Shown: piece by piece, positions 26,194 through 35,148 of the stretch
Numbering within the stretch: the stretch's first letter is position 1
Layout of the letters: each line of letters starts with the position of its first letter
Origin: Polaromonas sp.
Lineage (GTDB): Bacteria; Pseudomonadota; Gammaproteobacteria; Burkholderiales; Burkholderiaceae_C
DNA: 36,117 nt
Assembly: GCF_012927485.1 (NCBI RefSeq)
Contig: NZ_JABBPC010000016.1
Coordinates: 1-36,117, forward strand
Reading direction: 5' to 3'
Translations under genes and position numbers: made by a program
Notes under the pieces: model-generated
Seen by the model: only the letters and a program-made list of their open reading frames with translations
The model's database searches: none
Told to the model about the DNA's origin: nothing

Positions 26194-26483
26194 CGGGTCC
26201 CTTTGCTCAGCAGGTCACGAACGGTGGCCAGCAAGCCGTCGGCAATTTTGGCCGTGTTGACTTGATAGCGCCCGGCGCTAATACTCGCCCGAATTTCAGC
26301 GACGCGGGCGGCATTGAAGTCCTCGTGTATGGACGGCAGCGAAGGCGCCGACGAGGCGGACACCGCTTGCTTGGCTGCGGGAAGCGGCCCAGACGCCGCC
26401 CCATTGGGGGTGGTTTTGGAAGTCCCCATGGTCCGAGTGGCCGGCACGTTTTTCAAAGAACTGACGTTTTGATCGATTTTCAT
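26190..26483 (-). CDS. flgM: Anti-sigma-28 factor FlgM
   Basis: This 97-residue protein binds FliA and blocks sigma-28 transcription until it is exported through the finished hook-basal body. It begins MKIDQNVSSL. Low-complexity Ala/Ser/Pro sequence fills the disordered N-terminal half. The C-terminal sigma-binding helices run through ARVAEIRASISAGRYQVNTA and KIADGLLATVRDLL. The upstream in-frame extension to 26582 was rejected because it crosses the promoter and lacks family sequence. A sigma-28 promoter precedes it by about 30 bases. Confidence 0.92.
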   Translation of the reverse strand: MKIDQNVSSLKNVPATRTMGTSKTTPNGAASGPLPAAKQAVSASSAPSLPSIHEDFNAARVAEIRASISAGRYQVNTAKIADGLLATVRDLLSKGTR

Positions 26484-26511
26484 GATGTTTTTCTCAAGAG
26501 AGCTCACCTGT

Positions 26512-26538
26512 ATAACGGCTGTTTCAGTCGAAACTTTA
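26512..26538 (-). promoter_or_regulatory. Sigma-28 (FliA) promoter for flgM-flgN
   Basis: On the minus strand the sequence is TAAAGTTT, an 11-base spacer, then GCCGTTAT. The -35 box equals the enteric sigma-28 consensus TAAAGTTT, and the -10 box differs from GCCGATAA at two positions. The -10 end lies 28 bases before the flgM ATG, in the flgA-flgM gap. It would let free FliA raise the level of its own inhibitor. It is the only good sigma-28 match I found in the window. Confidence 0.8.
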
Positions 26539-26565
26539 GGACACGTCGAACAAACCAGTGAAAAA

Positions 26566-27282
26566 TCAGTTGGATCGTTCAATTACGCCACTGGATCGAA
26601 CGATTCCGCTGAGCACTTGACCGCCTTGTATTTTTACCTGAACGATCGCACCGACGGCGGCATTTGTCATCGCTTTGCCCTCGGTGCTGACGACAAACCC
26701 CGGTCCCTGTGAAATCACCTTAATGATTTGCCCCTGCTGCACGATGGGGACACCGCGCAGCAATTCTCGCCGTATCGGTGCGCCTGAGGCGATCCGGTTC
26801 TCAGCCAGCATGCCGTTCAATTGAGCCGGATCGACAATGACGCTGCGTGGCAAGCTTGCGAGGTCACCTTCGCGCGCCTCGCCATCAGCGGGAGTCAGCG
26901 CTTGACCTGCGTCGATCGGACGCGCGGCAACATAGTAGGTGCCCAGTACTGCGACGTAGGCCGACACATAGCGAGTCCACGGCAGGTTCGAATTGCATCG
27001 GACGCCCACCGAAACGCGTCCCCATAAGTGCGCGCCATTCGGCAAAAAGGGTTCCGGTGCATCACATGACGGCAGATCACCCGACAACGGCCTGTCGACG
27101 GTCACGACTACCTTGCCTGGCAGGCCGGCCGTTTGACTCAATAAAAATCGATCGATCGCCAGGCGGGCATTGCCTTTCAACGGCGTCGCGCTGTAGGCTG
27201 GTAGGGTCAACGCCGTCATAGTTATCAATGCCAGGACCCCTGCCAGATGTCCAAGCAAAGATCCCCGCGTAGGCAATTGCAT
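26566..27282 (-). CDS. flgA: Flagellar P-ring assembly chaperone FlgA
   Basis: This 238-residue periplasmic protein helps FlgI assemble the P ring. The signal peptide starts MQLPTRGSLLGHLAGVLALI, with likely cleavage after YSA (about residue 32). The C-terminal SAF-like domain shows YYVAARPIDAGQALTPADGE, IASGAPIRRELLRGVPIVQQ and GFVVSTEGKAMTNAAVGAIV, all typical. It is divergent from flgB across a 306-base gap and heads the flgAMN unit. AAGGGA lies just before the ATG. Confidence 0.93.
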   Translation of the reverse strand: MQLPTRGSLLGHLAGVLALITMTALTLPAYSATPLKGNARLAIDRFLLSQTAGLPGKVVVTVDRPLSGDLPSCDAPEPFLPNGAHLWGRVSVGVRCNSNLPWTRYVSAYVAVLGTYYVAARPIDAGQALTPADGEAREGDLASLPRSVIVDPAQLNGMLAENRIASGAPIRRELLRGVPIVQQGQIIKVISQGPGFVVSTEGKAMTNAAVGAIVQVKIQGGQVLSGIVRSSGVIERSN

Positions 27283-27588
27283 GAATCCCTTTTAAAAAAT
27301 TACTAGCGTCAATTCAATGGTGCGCGCGCCGCAGGCGTAGCGCCTTGCATGATGCACCGGCGTATTTTAGCGAGTCGGATGGACGCGTTACGGGCCGAAT
27401 TGCGTTGCAATCTGGATTTTGTTCAGGCGATTGAGCCACCCGCGTTTGCGCTCTAACAGCCTTCACTTGGCGCTACGGGAGAAGGGTTGAATAAGGCATT
27501 GAAACCCCATCTGTTCAGTTGATTGCCGGCATAACGGCTATCTACAATTATTTTCTAGCAAAGATGCGTCCTCAAACGATGAACAAAT
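27283..27588. other. Divergent flgA-flgB intergenic region
   Basis: This 306-base regulatory gap separates the two flagellar operons. It holds no protein-like frame. A candidate vegetative-type promoter for flgB is described separately, and the flgA promoter should lie in the left half. No sigma-28 or sigma-54 consensus is visible. Confidence 0.5.
27519..27548 (+). promoter_or_regulatory. Candidate sigma-70-type promoter for the flgB operon
   Basis: TTGATT, an 18-base spacer, then TACAAT lies about 40 bases before the flgB ATG. The -10 matches the vegetative consensus at five of six positions and the -35 at four. Early flagellar operons in related bacteria use sigma-70 with FlhDC, which fits an imperfect -35. 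The assignment is by pattern only. Confidence 0.4.
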
Positions 27589-27990
27589 ATGATTGACAAG
27601 CTGGATTCAACCTTCCGCTTCCATCAGGAGGCCCTCAACTTGCGGGCACGCAGGCAGGAAGTTTTGGCGGCAAATATTGCGCATGCCGATACACCTAATT
27701 TTAAAGCACGCGACTTCAATTTCAGCAGCAAGCTGATCGAGGCGGTGGAGCGTGGCCGGCAATCCATGTCAATGACCAGCACCTCACCCCGGCATCTGAC
27801 GGGCGAAGCCGGTACCGGCGGCGACACGGCGCTGATGTATCGCACGCCTACGCAGTCAAGCATTGATGGCAACACCGTTGAGATGGATGTCGAGCGCGTC
27901 AATTTTGCCGATAACGCCATGCGCTATGAGGTGAACCTCACGGTGCTGAGTTCCAAAATCAAATCGCTGCTGTTGGCAGTTCAACAATAA
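27589..27990 (+). CDS. flgB: Flagellar proximal rod protein FlgB
   Basis: This 133-residue rod subunit starts [20 protein letters not shown], closely matching enteric FlgB (MLDKLD...[10 protein letters not shown]). The rod-family segment [20 protein letters not shown] (about residues 25-44) is present, and the C-terminal helix ends KSLLLAVQQ. No clear Shine-Dalgarno precedes the ATG, but the alignment fixes the start. It is the first gene of the rod-hook operon. Confidence 0.95.
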   Translation: MIDKLDSTFRFHQEALNLRARRQEVLAANIAHADTPNFKARDFNFSSKLIEAVERGRQSMSMTSTSPRHLTGEAGTGGDTALMYRTPTQSSIDGNTVEMDVERVNFADNAMRYEVNLTVLSSKIKSLLLAVQQ

Positions 27991-28007
27991 CGAAGCGGAG
28001 TCTGTGC

Positions 28008-28424
28008 ATGCCGTTTTCCAATAACTCACTCGGTATTTTTGACATTGCAGGCTCGGCCATGACGGCCCAATCCCAGCGCATGAACGTCACTGCCAGCAAT
28101 CTGGCCAACGCCGACAGTGTCAGCGGCCCTGATGGAAAGCCCTATCGCGCGCGTCAGGTGGTGTTTGAAATGGCGCCCGTGGACGGGCAGGATATCGGCG
28201 GGGTCAGAGTCGCGCGGGTTATCGAAGATCCCTCGCCCATGCGCATGATGCACGACCCTAAAAATCCCCTGGCAAATGCAGACGGTTACGTGACCATGCC
28301 CAACGTCAATGTCGTGGAAGAGATGGTCAATATGATCTCGGCCTCGCGTTCCTACCAGGCCAACGTTGAAGTGCTCAATACGGCTAAGTCGTTGATGCTT
28401 AAAACCCTGACTGTCGGCCAGTAA
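28008..28424 (+). CDS. flgC: Flagellar proximal rod protein FlgC
   Basis: This 138-residue rod subunit has the N-terminal segment [20 protein letters not shown] followed by NLANADSV. It contains the FlgC-specific [20 protein letters not shown] and ends with a C-terminal helix carrying [24 protein letters not shown] lies ten bases before the ATG, and 17 bases separate it from flgB. Confidence 0.96.
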   Translation: MPFSNNSLGIFDIAGSAMTAQSQRMNVTASNLANADSVSGPDGKPYRARQVVFEMAPVDGQDIGGVRVARVIEDPSPMRMMHDPKNPLANADGYVTMPNVNVVEEMVNMISASRSYQANVEVLNTAKSLMLKTLTVGQ

Positions 28425-28464
28425 GGCTACCGACGGTTCAGCATTCTACTGACAGGAAAAATTT

Positions 28465-29130
28465 ATGACGTCGACTGTAATCTCCCCGTCGAACAGTGCG
28501 GGCGTAGCGGCCGCACTGCCCTTGAATACCGGCTCAAACGCCGACAGCGAGCAGCGCTTTCTCAAGCTTCTCGTCACGCAACTTCAGAATCAAGACCCAC
28601 TGAATCCTCTGGATAACGCCCAGCTTACCTCGCAGTTGGCACAAATGAGCACGGTCAGCGGGATCGAAAAACTCAATGGCGCAGTTCAGTCACTGCTCGC
28701 TCAAAGTGGTTCCAGCCAGGTGCTGCAATCAGCCGGCTTGATTGGCCGCACGGTGCTTGTGCCGGGTAATGACCTGGCGTTCAAGCAAGGCGTCAATATG
28801 CCGTTTGCCGTCGATTTACCCAAAACGGCAGAGTCGGTGAAAGTAACCATCACCAATGCAAAAGGAGACACCGTTCGCAGCTTCGACCTGGGGGCGTTGC
28901 AGCCCGGTGTCAAGACGCTGTCATGGGATGGATTGGGCGATAACGGAGTCCCGTTGGCGGAGGGTGCCTACGCCATCCATGTGGTTGCGACGGGGGGCGG
29001 TGCCTCGGTGGCGGTAAGCGCACTGACTTATACAAAAGTAGTCAGTGTGGCGCAGAGTGCCAACGGGGTTGAGCTTGAGCTGGAGGCCGGCAGGAAGGCC
29101 GCCCTCGGCGATGTCAGGTTGATCCTTTGA
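28465..29130 (+). CDS. flgD: Flagellar hook-assembly scaffold FlgD
   Basis: This 221-residue protein caps the growing hook and is removed when the hook is complete. The N-terminal conserved block is RFLKLLVTQLQNQDPLNPLD followed by NAQLTSQLAQMSTVSGIEKL (about residues 30-70). The C-terminal FlgD Ig-like region includes LSWDGLGDNGVPLAEGAYAI. AGGAAAA precedes the ATG. Confidence 0.95.
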   Translation: MTSTVISPSNSAGVAAALPLNTGSNADSEQRFLKLLVTQLQNQDPLNPLDNAQLTSQLAQMSTVSGIEKLNGAVQSLLAQSGSSQVLQSAGLIGRTVLVPGNDLAFKQGVNMPFAVDLPKTAESVKVTITNAKGDTVRSFDLGALQPGVKTLSWDGLGDNGVPLAEGAYAIHVVATGGGASVAVSALTYTKVVSVAQSANGVELELEAGRKAALGDVRLIL

Positions 29131-29189
29131 GCCAGGGTCATGCCCAGGGCTTGCTTCTTTAAACGTCAATTCAAAAAATAGGAAATATC

Positions 29190-30431
29190 ATGGGTTTCGC
29201 ACAAGGAGTGAGTGGTCTGAATTCTTCCGCCAGTAATCTCGATGTTATCGGCAACAACATTGCCAACTCGGGGACTATTGGCTTCAAGGCGGGTAGCGTG
29301 CAGTTTTCAGATGTCTATGCCGGTTCGCGGGTAGGTCTGGGTACTCAGGTTTCCGGCGTTTCGCAGAATTTCACCGCAGGTGCCGTGCAAAGCAGTACTC
29401 GCGCGCTGGATGTGGCCATTGTCAATGGCGATGGATTTTTTCGATTGGCAAGTCCGGGTGGTGAGGTGGCGTACTCGCGTAATGGCCAATTCAACATGGA
29501 CAAGAACGGCTACATCGTTAATTCAGCGGGCTTGCAACTGACGGGCTACAAAGTGGGCGCCAACGGTGCCGTCGCGGGAGGCAGTCCCGCTGCCCTGCAA
29601 TTGCCAACGACTGCCATGGCGCCGAATGCTACCCAGAATATTGCCGCCCAGTTTAATATCGACTCGCGCAGTACGGTGCCGACAGCGAGTCCTTTCAATG
29701 CCAACGATTCCGCAACCTACAACTACGCCAACGCGGTGACGATCTTCGACTCGCTGGGGAATTCTCACGAACTGTCGACATTTTTTGTAAAAACGGCGGC
29801 GAATACCTGGAATGTTTACGCGACCGCAGACGGTAATCCGCTCACATCGACGGGGGCGATGACCGTACCGCCGGCGGCGGCTGGTTCGCTGGCCACGGTG
29901 ACGTTCGATGGCAGTGGTCAACTGGCCACCACATCGCCAACCACGCTGTCAATTGCGGGTCTTAATTTCAGCAACGGCGCCAACTCAATGGGTTTCACCG
30001 TTAACGTGGCAGGAACCACTCAGTTCGGTAATGTCAATGACGTGAAGAAACTGACCCAAGACGGTTACACGTCGGGTCAGCTGACTTCCTTTGCCATCAA
30101 TCAGGATGGCACCGTCACAGGAAAGTACTCCAACGAGCAGAGCAAGACGCTGGGACGGATCGTCTTGTCTTCCTTTGTGAATCCGAATGGGCTCCAACCC
30201 AAGGGGGCCAACGTCTGGACTGAAACCGCTGCATCGGGCCAGCCCTTGACCGGCACACCAGGCGCAGGTACCAAAGTAGGTGCATTGGCGTCAGGCTCGC
30301 TCGAGGCATCCAACGTCGATCTGACCGCTGAGCTGGTCAATCTGATCATTGCTCAGCGCACCTATCAAGCTAACGCTCAGACCGTCAAAACGCAAGACCA
30401 GGTGATGCAAACCCTCGTAAACATGCGTTGA
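29190..30431 (+). CDS. flgE: Flagellar hook protein FlgE
   Basis: This 413-residue hook subunit begins MGFAQGVSGLNSSASNLDVI and continues GNNIANSGTIGFKAG, the standard FlgE N-terminus. The middle (about 150-300) holds the surface-exposed hook domains, rich in Ala, Thr and Asn. The C-terminal helix includes NVDLTAELVNLIIAQRTYQA. The length is ordinary for FlgE. AGGAAATATC precedes the ATG. Confidence 0.96.
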   Translation: MGFAQGVSGLNSSASNLDVIGNNIANSGTIGFKAGSVQFSDVYAGSRVGLGTQVSGVSQNFTAGAVQSSTRALDVAIVNGDGFFRLASPGGEVAYSRNGQFNMDKNGYIVNSAGLQLTGYKVGANGAVAGGSPAALQLPTTAMAPNATQNIAAQFNIDSRSTVPTASPFNANDSATYNYANAVTIFDSLGNSHELSTFFVKTAANTWNVYATADGNPLTSTGAMTVPPAAAGSLATVTFDGSGQLATTSPTTLSIAGLNFSNGANSMGFTVNVAGTTQFGNVNDVKKLTQDGYTSGQLTSFAINQDGTVTGKYSNEQSKTLGRIVLSSFVNPNGLQPKGANVWTETAASGQPLTGTPGAGTKVGALASGSLEASNVDLTAELVNLIIAQRTYQANAQTVKTQDQVMQTLVNMR

Positions 30432-30489
30432 GGTCGGGACGGCTTGCTGATGTAGCTGGCCGTCGCGTCAAAGAAATCAAGGAAAAGTT

Positions 30490-31233
30490 ATGGACCGGAT
30501 GATCTATATCGGCATGAGTGGCGCCAAGCAGGCCTTGGAGCAGCAGGCGTCCGTGGCGAACAACATGGCGAACGTGTCAACCCCCGGTTTTCGGGCTCAG
30601 ATTAATAATTTCCGGGCTGTACCAGTGATCGGCGACGAAGTAGCCACTCGCGCTATGGTGATTGCCACGACGCCCGGTGCCGACATGCGCTCCGGACCGC
30701 TGATGCCAACCGGCCGTTCGCTGGACGTTGCAATTCGCGGCGATGGTTGGCTGACGATACAGATGCCGGACGGTAGTGAAGCCTATACCCGGGTCGGCAA
30801 CCTGCAGGTTGGCGCGGAGGGCCAGTTGCTGACCATGGATTCCCGGCCACTGGTTGGCGATGCGGGCCCGATGGTGGTGCCCCCCGGTTCCGCGTTGGTG
30901 ATAGCCGGCGATGGCGTGGTGACCGCCCTCGGCGCAGGTGACCCGCTCGTTGGCGCTTCCGAGGTCGGACGTCTGAAGTTGGTGAACCCCGCTGCGGCTG
31001 ACCTGGTCCGTGGTGACGATGGTATTTTCCGGATGCGGGCTGGCGCAGCCGCCCCGCAGGTTGACCCCAACGTGAGGCTGCTAAGCGGCACTCTGGAGGG
31101 AAGCAACGTCAATCCAGTGGAAGTGATGGTCGACATGATCGGCAACGCGCGGCGCTTTGAAATGCAGATGAAAACGTTGCATACCGCTGAGAGTAACGAT
31201 CAGGTGGCGAACAAATTGTTGTCCACCGGGTAA
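30490..31233 (+). CDS. flgF: Flagellar proximal rod protein FlgF
   Basis: This 247-residue rod subunit starts MDRMIYIGMSGAKQALEQQA and then VANNMANVSTPGFRAQINNF, typical of FlgF. It has the family DVAIRGDGWLTIQMPDGSEA and YTRVGNLQVGAEGQLLTMDS, and a C-terminal helix with NVNPVEVMVDMIGNARRFEM. AAGGAAAAG precedes the ATG. Confidence 0.95.
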   Translation: MDRMIYIGMSGAKQALEQQASVANNMANVSTPGFRAQINNFRAVPVIGDEVATRAMVIATTPGADMRSGPLMPTGRSLDVAIRGDGWLTIQMPDGSEAYTRVGNLQVGAEGQLLTMDSRPLVGDAGPMVVPPGSALVIAGDGVVTALGAGDPLVGASEVGRLKLVNPAAADLVRGDDGIFRMRAGAAAPQVDPNVRLLSGTLEGSNVNPVEVMVDMIGNARRFEMQMKTLHTAESNDQVANKLLSTG

Positions 31234-31302
31234 TTGGTTAGTCATCGATTTATCTTAATTTGACATGAGTGCGGCCACGGCCATCTCGCAGGAGTTCTTC
31301 CC

Positions 31303-32085
31303 ATGATTCGTTCTTTATGGATCGCTAAAACCGGTCTCGATGCACAGCAAACACAGCTCGACGTCGTGGCCAATAATCTGGCTAACGTCGGTACCACGGG
31401 ATTCAAGCGCAGCCGCGCAGTGTTCGAGGACCTGATGTACCAGAACCTTCGCCAGAGTGGCGGTCAGACCTCTGATCAGACCCGCATGCCCTCGGGCTTG
31501 CAATTGGGTACGGGTGTTCGCGTCGTTGCCACGGAACGCATTCATACCCAAGGTAATCCGACCAAAACCGACAACCCGAAAGATGTGGCAATTAACGGGG
31601 GTGGCTTTTTTCAGGTGTTGATGCCGGATGGCACCACAGCCTACACGCGCGATGGGTCGTTCCAGTCCGACCAAAACGGCCAGCTTGTGACTGCAAGCGG
31701 TTTCCCGGTGCAACCCGCCATCACGCTGCCGCAAAATGCCATCAGCATGACGATTGGTCGCGATGGTACCGTTTCGGTTGTGCAAGCCGGAAGCACCGCT
31801 AGCGTGCAAGTGGGTCAGATACAGCTGGCGACATTTTTGAATCCTACCGGTCTGCAAAGCAATGGTGAAAATCTGTATGTGGAAACCGATGCTTCCGGGG
31901 GGGCGAACCAGAGCGCACCGGGGCAGAACGGTGCAGGCAATCTGAATCAGGGCTATGTCGAGGCATCGAATGTCAACATGGTCGAGGAATTGGTCAACAT
32001 GATTCAGACCCAACGTTCGTATGAAATTAACAGCAAGGTGGTCAAAACTTCCGACGAGATGCTGGCGCGCCTGGCGCAGTTGTGA
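31303..32085 (+). CDS. flgG: Flagellar distal rod protein FlgG
   Basis: This 260-residue distal rod subunit begins [20 protein letters not shown] and continues with [20 protein letters not shown]. The FlgG-specific segment [12 protein letters not shown] with [10 protein letters not shown] is present. The C-terminal helix has [20 protein letters not shown]. The length equals that of E. coli FlgG. Its stop shares a base with the flgH start. Confidence 0.96.
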   Translation: MIRSLWIAKTGLDAQQTQLDVVANNLANVGTTGFKRSRAVFEDLMYQNLRQSGGQTSDQTRMPSGLQLGTGVRVVATERIHTQGNPTKTDNPKDVAINGGGFFQVLMPDGTTAYTRDGSFQSDQNGQLVTASGFPVQPAITLPQNAISMTIGRDGTVSVVQAGSTASVQVGQIQLATFLNPTGLQSNGENLYVETDASGGANQSAPGQNGAGNLNQGYVEASNVNMVEELVNMIQTQRSYEINSKVVKTSDEMLARLAQL

Positions 32086-32771
32086 TGCCGAAAGGGTTCG
32101 CGAGTGCCTGTCTGGCACTGTTGGCAAGCCTCCTATTAATCGGATGTGCTCAAATTCCGCGGGAGCCGCTAGTGCATCAGCCGATGACAGCGCGCGCCGA
32201 CAGGCAGGCGCGGCCGGTGGCGCCCTTGAATGGGGCGATCTATCTTTCTGGTCTTGGGGCGCAGGCCTTGTTCGAAGATCGGCGACCCAAGTATATTGGC
32301 GACATTCTTACCGTCCTGATCAGCGAAAATGTCAATGCGAGCAAGAACTCGGCAGCCGATGCCAGCCGCAGCGGATCCGCGAGTACCGATCTAGGCGTGA
32401 TTCCCAAAATTTTTGATGGGTTGATCTCCAGCTCGCAAGATGCCAGTGCCAGTGGCAAAAACGCCATCAGTGCCAAAGGCGGGGCCAATGCCAAGAACAC
32501 CTTCTACGGAGTGATCACGGTCACAGTGGTGGAAGTACTCCCGAACGGGAATTTGCTGGTGAGCGGCGAAAAGCAGATGTTGATCAATCAGGGCACCGAA
32601 TTCATCCGTTTCTCTGGTGTGGTGGATCCACGCACCGTCAGCGCCAACAATACCGTACCGTCCACGCAAGTGGCGGATGCCCGAATCGAATACAGCGCGA
32701 AAGGCTATATCGACGAAGCGCAGACCATGGGCTGGCTGCAACGTATTTTCCTGAATGTGCTGCCATTCTGA
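32085..32771 (+). CDS. flgH: Flagellar L-ring lipoprotein FlgH
   Basis: This 228-residue lipoprotein forms the outer-membrane L ring. The signal peptide ends in the lipobox LLIGC with Cys21. FlgH marks are [20 protein letters not shown] and [20 protein letters not shown]. The end [16 protein letters not shown] is typical. The ATG at 32085 overlaps the flgG stop (TGATG); a GTG one codon earlier is an alternative. Confidence 0.95.
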   Translation: MPKGFASACLALLASLLLIGCAQIPREPLVHQPMTARADRQARPVAPLNGAIYLSGLGAQALFEDRRPKYIGDILTVLISENVNASKNSAADASRSGSASTDLGVIPKIFDGLISSSQDASASGKNAISAKGGANAKNTFYGVITVTVVEVLPNGNLLVSGEKQMLINQGTEFIRFSGVVDPRTVSANNTVPSTQVADARIEYSAKGYIDEAQTMGWLQRIFLNVLPF

Positions 32772-32773
32772 TC

Positions 32774-33928
32774 ATGAAAACTCTACCCCTCGCGCTTCTG
32801 CAACGCCTCCAAAAAATTCAGGCCGCCGTGACGACCGCTTTCAGACTGTGCCTGCTGGTGCTGGCTGTTAGCGGATTGCCATCACATGCGGAGCGCTTGA
32901 AGGACCTTGCCAGCATTCAGGGTGTACGCGACAACCCGCTGATCGGCTATGGGCTCATGGTCGGCCTGGACGGTAGCGGCGACCAGACGATGCAAACGCC
33001 GTTCACCACGCAAAGTCTAAACAACATGTTGGGCCAACTCGGCATCACCGTGCCGCCGGGCACCAACATGCAGCTGAAAAATGTGGCCGCCGTGATGGTA
33101 ACGGCGACGTTGCCGCCATTTGCGCGGCCCGGGCAGAGCATCGACATCACGGTATCGTCGATGGGCAATGCCAAGAGTCTGCGCGGCGGAACCTTGTTAA
33201 TGACGCCCTTGAAAGGCGCAGATGGCCAGGTCTATGCGCTTGCCCAAGGAAACATGGTGGTGGGCGGTGCAGGGGCTTCTGCCAATGGCAGTCAGGTAAA
33301 AGTTAATCAACTCGTTTCCGGGCGAATTCCTTCCGGGGCCATCGTTGAACGAGCGGTGGCGTCGCCACTCGGTGGTGACGGCACCTTTATGGTCGAATTG
33401 AATACCACTGACTTTGGTACGGTGCAGAAGGCGGTGGATGCGATCAATCTCAACCTTGGTGCAGGTACTGCCAAGGCGCTCGATGCCCGAGTGATCCAGG
33501 TCAACGCACCGGTCCGGCCAGAAGATCGTGTGAGTTTTCTGGCTCGGATCGAAAATATCGACGTCGCTCCGGCGCAAGCCGTCGCCAAAGTCGTCATCAA
33601 CGCCCGTACCGGTTCGGTCGTGATGAATCAGGCCGTCAGAATTCTGGATTGCGCCGTGGCGCACGGAAATTTGACCGTGGTGATCAATACCGATCCGGTC
33701 ATCAGCCAGCCCAATCTTCTTGCAGGCGGGAGTACTGTTTTGACCCAGCGTTCGCAGATCGAACTCAATCAGGCGGGAGCGGCCCTGCAAGTTGTGCGGG
33801 GTGGTGCTTCCCTGGCCGAAGTGATCAAGGGTCTCAATACGTTGGGGGCTAACCCCCAGGATCTGCTGTCGATTCTGCAGGCGATGAAGGCTGTCGGCGC
33901 GCTCCGCGCCGAACTTGAGATTATTTAA
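32774..33928 (+). CDS. flgI: Flagellar P-ring protein FlgI
   Basis: This 384-residue protein builds the P ring in the peptidoglycan layer. It has an unusually long leader: a positively charged stretch, then a hydrophobic core near residues 23-34, with cleavage likely after SHA (about residue 39). Mature sequence starts [20 protein letters not shown] and [13 protein letters not shown], followed by [20 protein letters not shown]. The end [20 protein letters not shown] is typical. It is two bases from flgH and eight from flgJ. Confidence 0.95.
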   Translation: MKTLPLALLQRLQKIQAAVTTAFRLCLLVLAVSGLPSHAERLKDLASIQGVRDNPLIGYGLMVGLDGSGDQTMQTPFTTQSLNNMLGQLGITVPPGTNMQLKNVAAVMVTATLPPFARPGQSIDITVSSMGNAKSLRGGTLLMTPLKGADGQVYALAQGNMVVGGAGASANGSQVKVNQLVSGRIPSGAIVERAVASPLGGDGTFMVELNTTDFGTVQKAVDAINLNLGAGTAKALDARVIQVNAPVRPEDRVSFLARIENIDVAPAQAVAKVVINARTGSVVMNQAVRILDCAVAHGNLTVVINTDPVISQPNLLAGGSTVLTQRSQIELNQAGAALQVVRGGASLAEVIKGLNTLGANPQDLLSILQAMKAVGALRAELEII

Positions 33929-33936
33929 GGTTGTTC

Positions 33937-34926
33937 ATGAATACCTTTGGCCTCACCAGTCTCGGTGGCATAAATTCTTCTACCGCGGGTGTCCTTGACC
34001 AGCGCTTGTCGCTTGATGTGCAGGGTGTCGAGGCTTTGCGGCGCACGGTCCGCAGTTCACCGCAGGAGGGTATGAAGCAGGCGTCAAAGCAATTCGAAGT
34101 GATGTTTATGCAGATGGTGCTTAAGAGCATGCGTGAAGCCACACCGACAGACAGTATGTTCAGCGGGCCGCAAGAAAAGCTGTATACCTCAATGCTTGAC
34201 CAGCAACTGGCACAGAACCTGTCCGGACGTGGCGTTGGATTGGCTCAGACCATGTTTGCGCAGCTTAGCCGTGCAACAGGTCTCGAGACCACCGGGTCGC
34301 CGTCGGACGCCGCTTCAGAAAAGCCCCTCGCTGATTTCCATCTGCTGGCTCCAAAAGCTGAGCCAGTGTTGCAGACATCTCCCGTTTCACCACAGTCATC
34401 GGCGCGAGGGGCGGACCTCTCGTTCTACGAGGAAGCAACCGCGCAGGCAACGCTAAGCCGAAGCATCTTGCCGCAAGCGCATGTGGAGCAATTCGTTTCG
34501 CGCATGCTGCCTGCTGCGCAGCAGGCAAGCCAGGCAAGCGGTGTGCCCGCGCAATTGATCATGGCGCAGGCCGCGCTGGAGTCGGGCTGGGGGCGACGCG
34601 AGATTCGCGCAGAAGACGGCAGGAACAGCTACAACCTGTTCGGCATCAAGGCGGATAGAAGCTGGAAGGGGCCGGTGGTTGAAACCACTACGACCGAATA
34701 CGTCAACGGCGCAGCCCAGAAAACCCGGGCCACGTTTCGCGCCTACGGCTCTTATGAGGAATCGTTCTCCGACTATGCCAAGTTCCTGGTGAGCAACCCG
34801 CGTTACAACAACGTACGGGCAACCCAGGATCCCGCTGAAGCTGCGCAGGGCCTGCAGCGCGCCGGTTACGCCACTGATCCGCAATACGGTGGGAAACTGA
34901 TTCGCATCATGAAGCAGATGACTTAG
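33937..34926 (+). CDS. flgJ: Flagellar rod cap and muramidase FlgJ
   Basis: This 329-residue bifunctional protein is exported through the rod. The N-terminal rod-cap domain (about 40-120) includes KQASKQFEVMFMQMVLKSMR and DQQLAQNLSGRGVGLAQTMF. The C-terminal GH73 glucosaminidase domain (about 185-329) opens the peptidoglycan. The catalytic Glu215 is in MAQAALESGWGRREI, followed by SYNLFGIKADRSWKG and TFRAYGSYEESFSDYAKFL. The ATG at 33937 was chosen; an earlier TTG adds two residues. It is the last gene of the flgB-J run; flgK and flgL do not follow. Confidence 0.95.
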   Translation: MNTFGLTSLGGINSSTAGVLDQRLSLDVQGVEALRRTVRSSPQEGMKQASKQFEVMFMQMVLKSMREATPTDSMFSGPQEKLYTSMLDQQLAQNLSGRGVGLAQTMFAQLSRATGLETTGSPSDAASEKPLADFHLLAPKAEPVLQTSPVSPQSSARGADLSFYEEATAQATLSRSILPQAHVEQFVSRMLPAAQQASQASGVPAQLIMAQAALESGWGRREIRAEDGRNSYNLFGIKADRSWKGPVVETTTTEYVNGAAQKTRATFRAYGSYEESFSDYAKFLVSNPRYNNVRATQDPAEAAQGLQRAGYATDPQYGGKLIRIMKQMT

Positions 34927-34932
34927 TTTCAT

Positions 34933-35085
34933 ATGACGAGCGGGCTGAATTTTCTCCTGAAGTTTGTGTCATGGGCAGGCTGCCGGACACTCAGTAGGCT
35001 GGATGAACGCATGCTGATCCTGGTTGATATTGACAAGCTGATGTCGAGTGCTGAAATGGGCTTGATTGAAAAACTGGCGGCTTAG
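34933..35085 (+). pseudogene. C-terminal fragment of CheW
   Basis: A 50-codon frame from ATG 34933 encodes LDERMLILVDIDKLMSSAEM followed by GLIEKLAA and a stop. This matches the end of CheW coupling proteins (MLILLDIDKLM...). The first ~20 residues (MTSGLNFLLKFVSWAGCRTL) do not resemble CheW, so only the last ~28 codons are homologous. An intact CheW is about 150-170 residues, so more than four fifths is missing. It lies between flgJ and the receptor gene and is probably the scar of a deletion or recombination that removed cheW and perhaps flgK-flgL. Expression is not expected to give a working protein. Confidence 0.65.
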
Positions 35086-35148
35086 AAAAACGTCCTGGTT
35101 GAATCGCAAGTTGATTCATCCAGAGGTTTAAAAAAGAAAGAGATAGAA

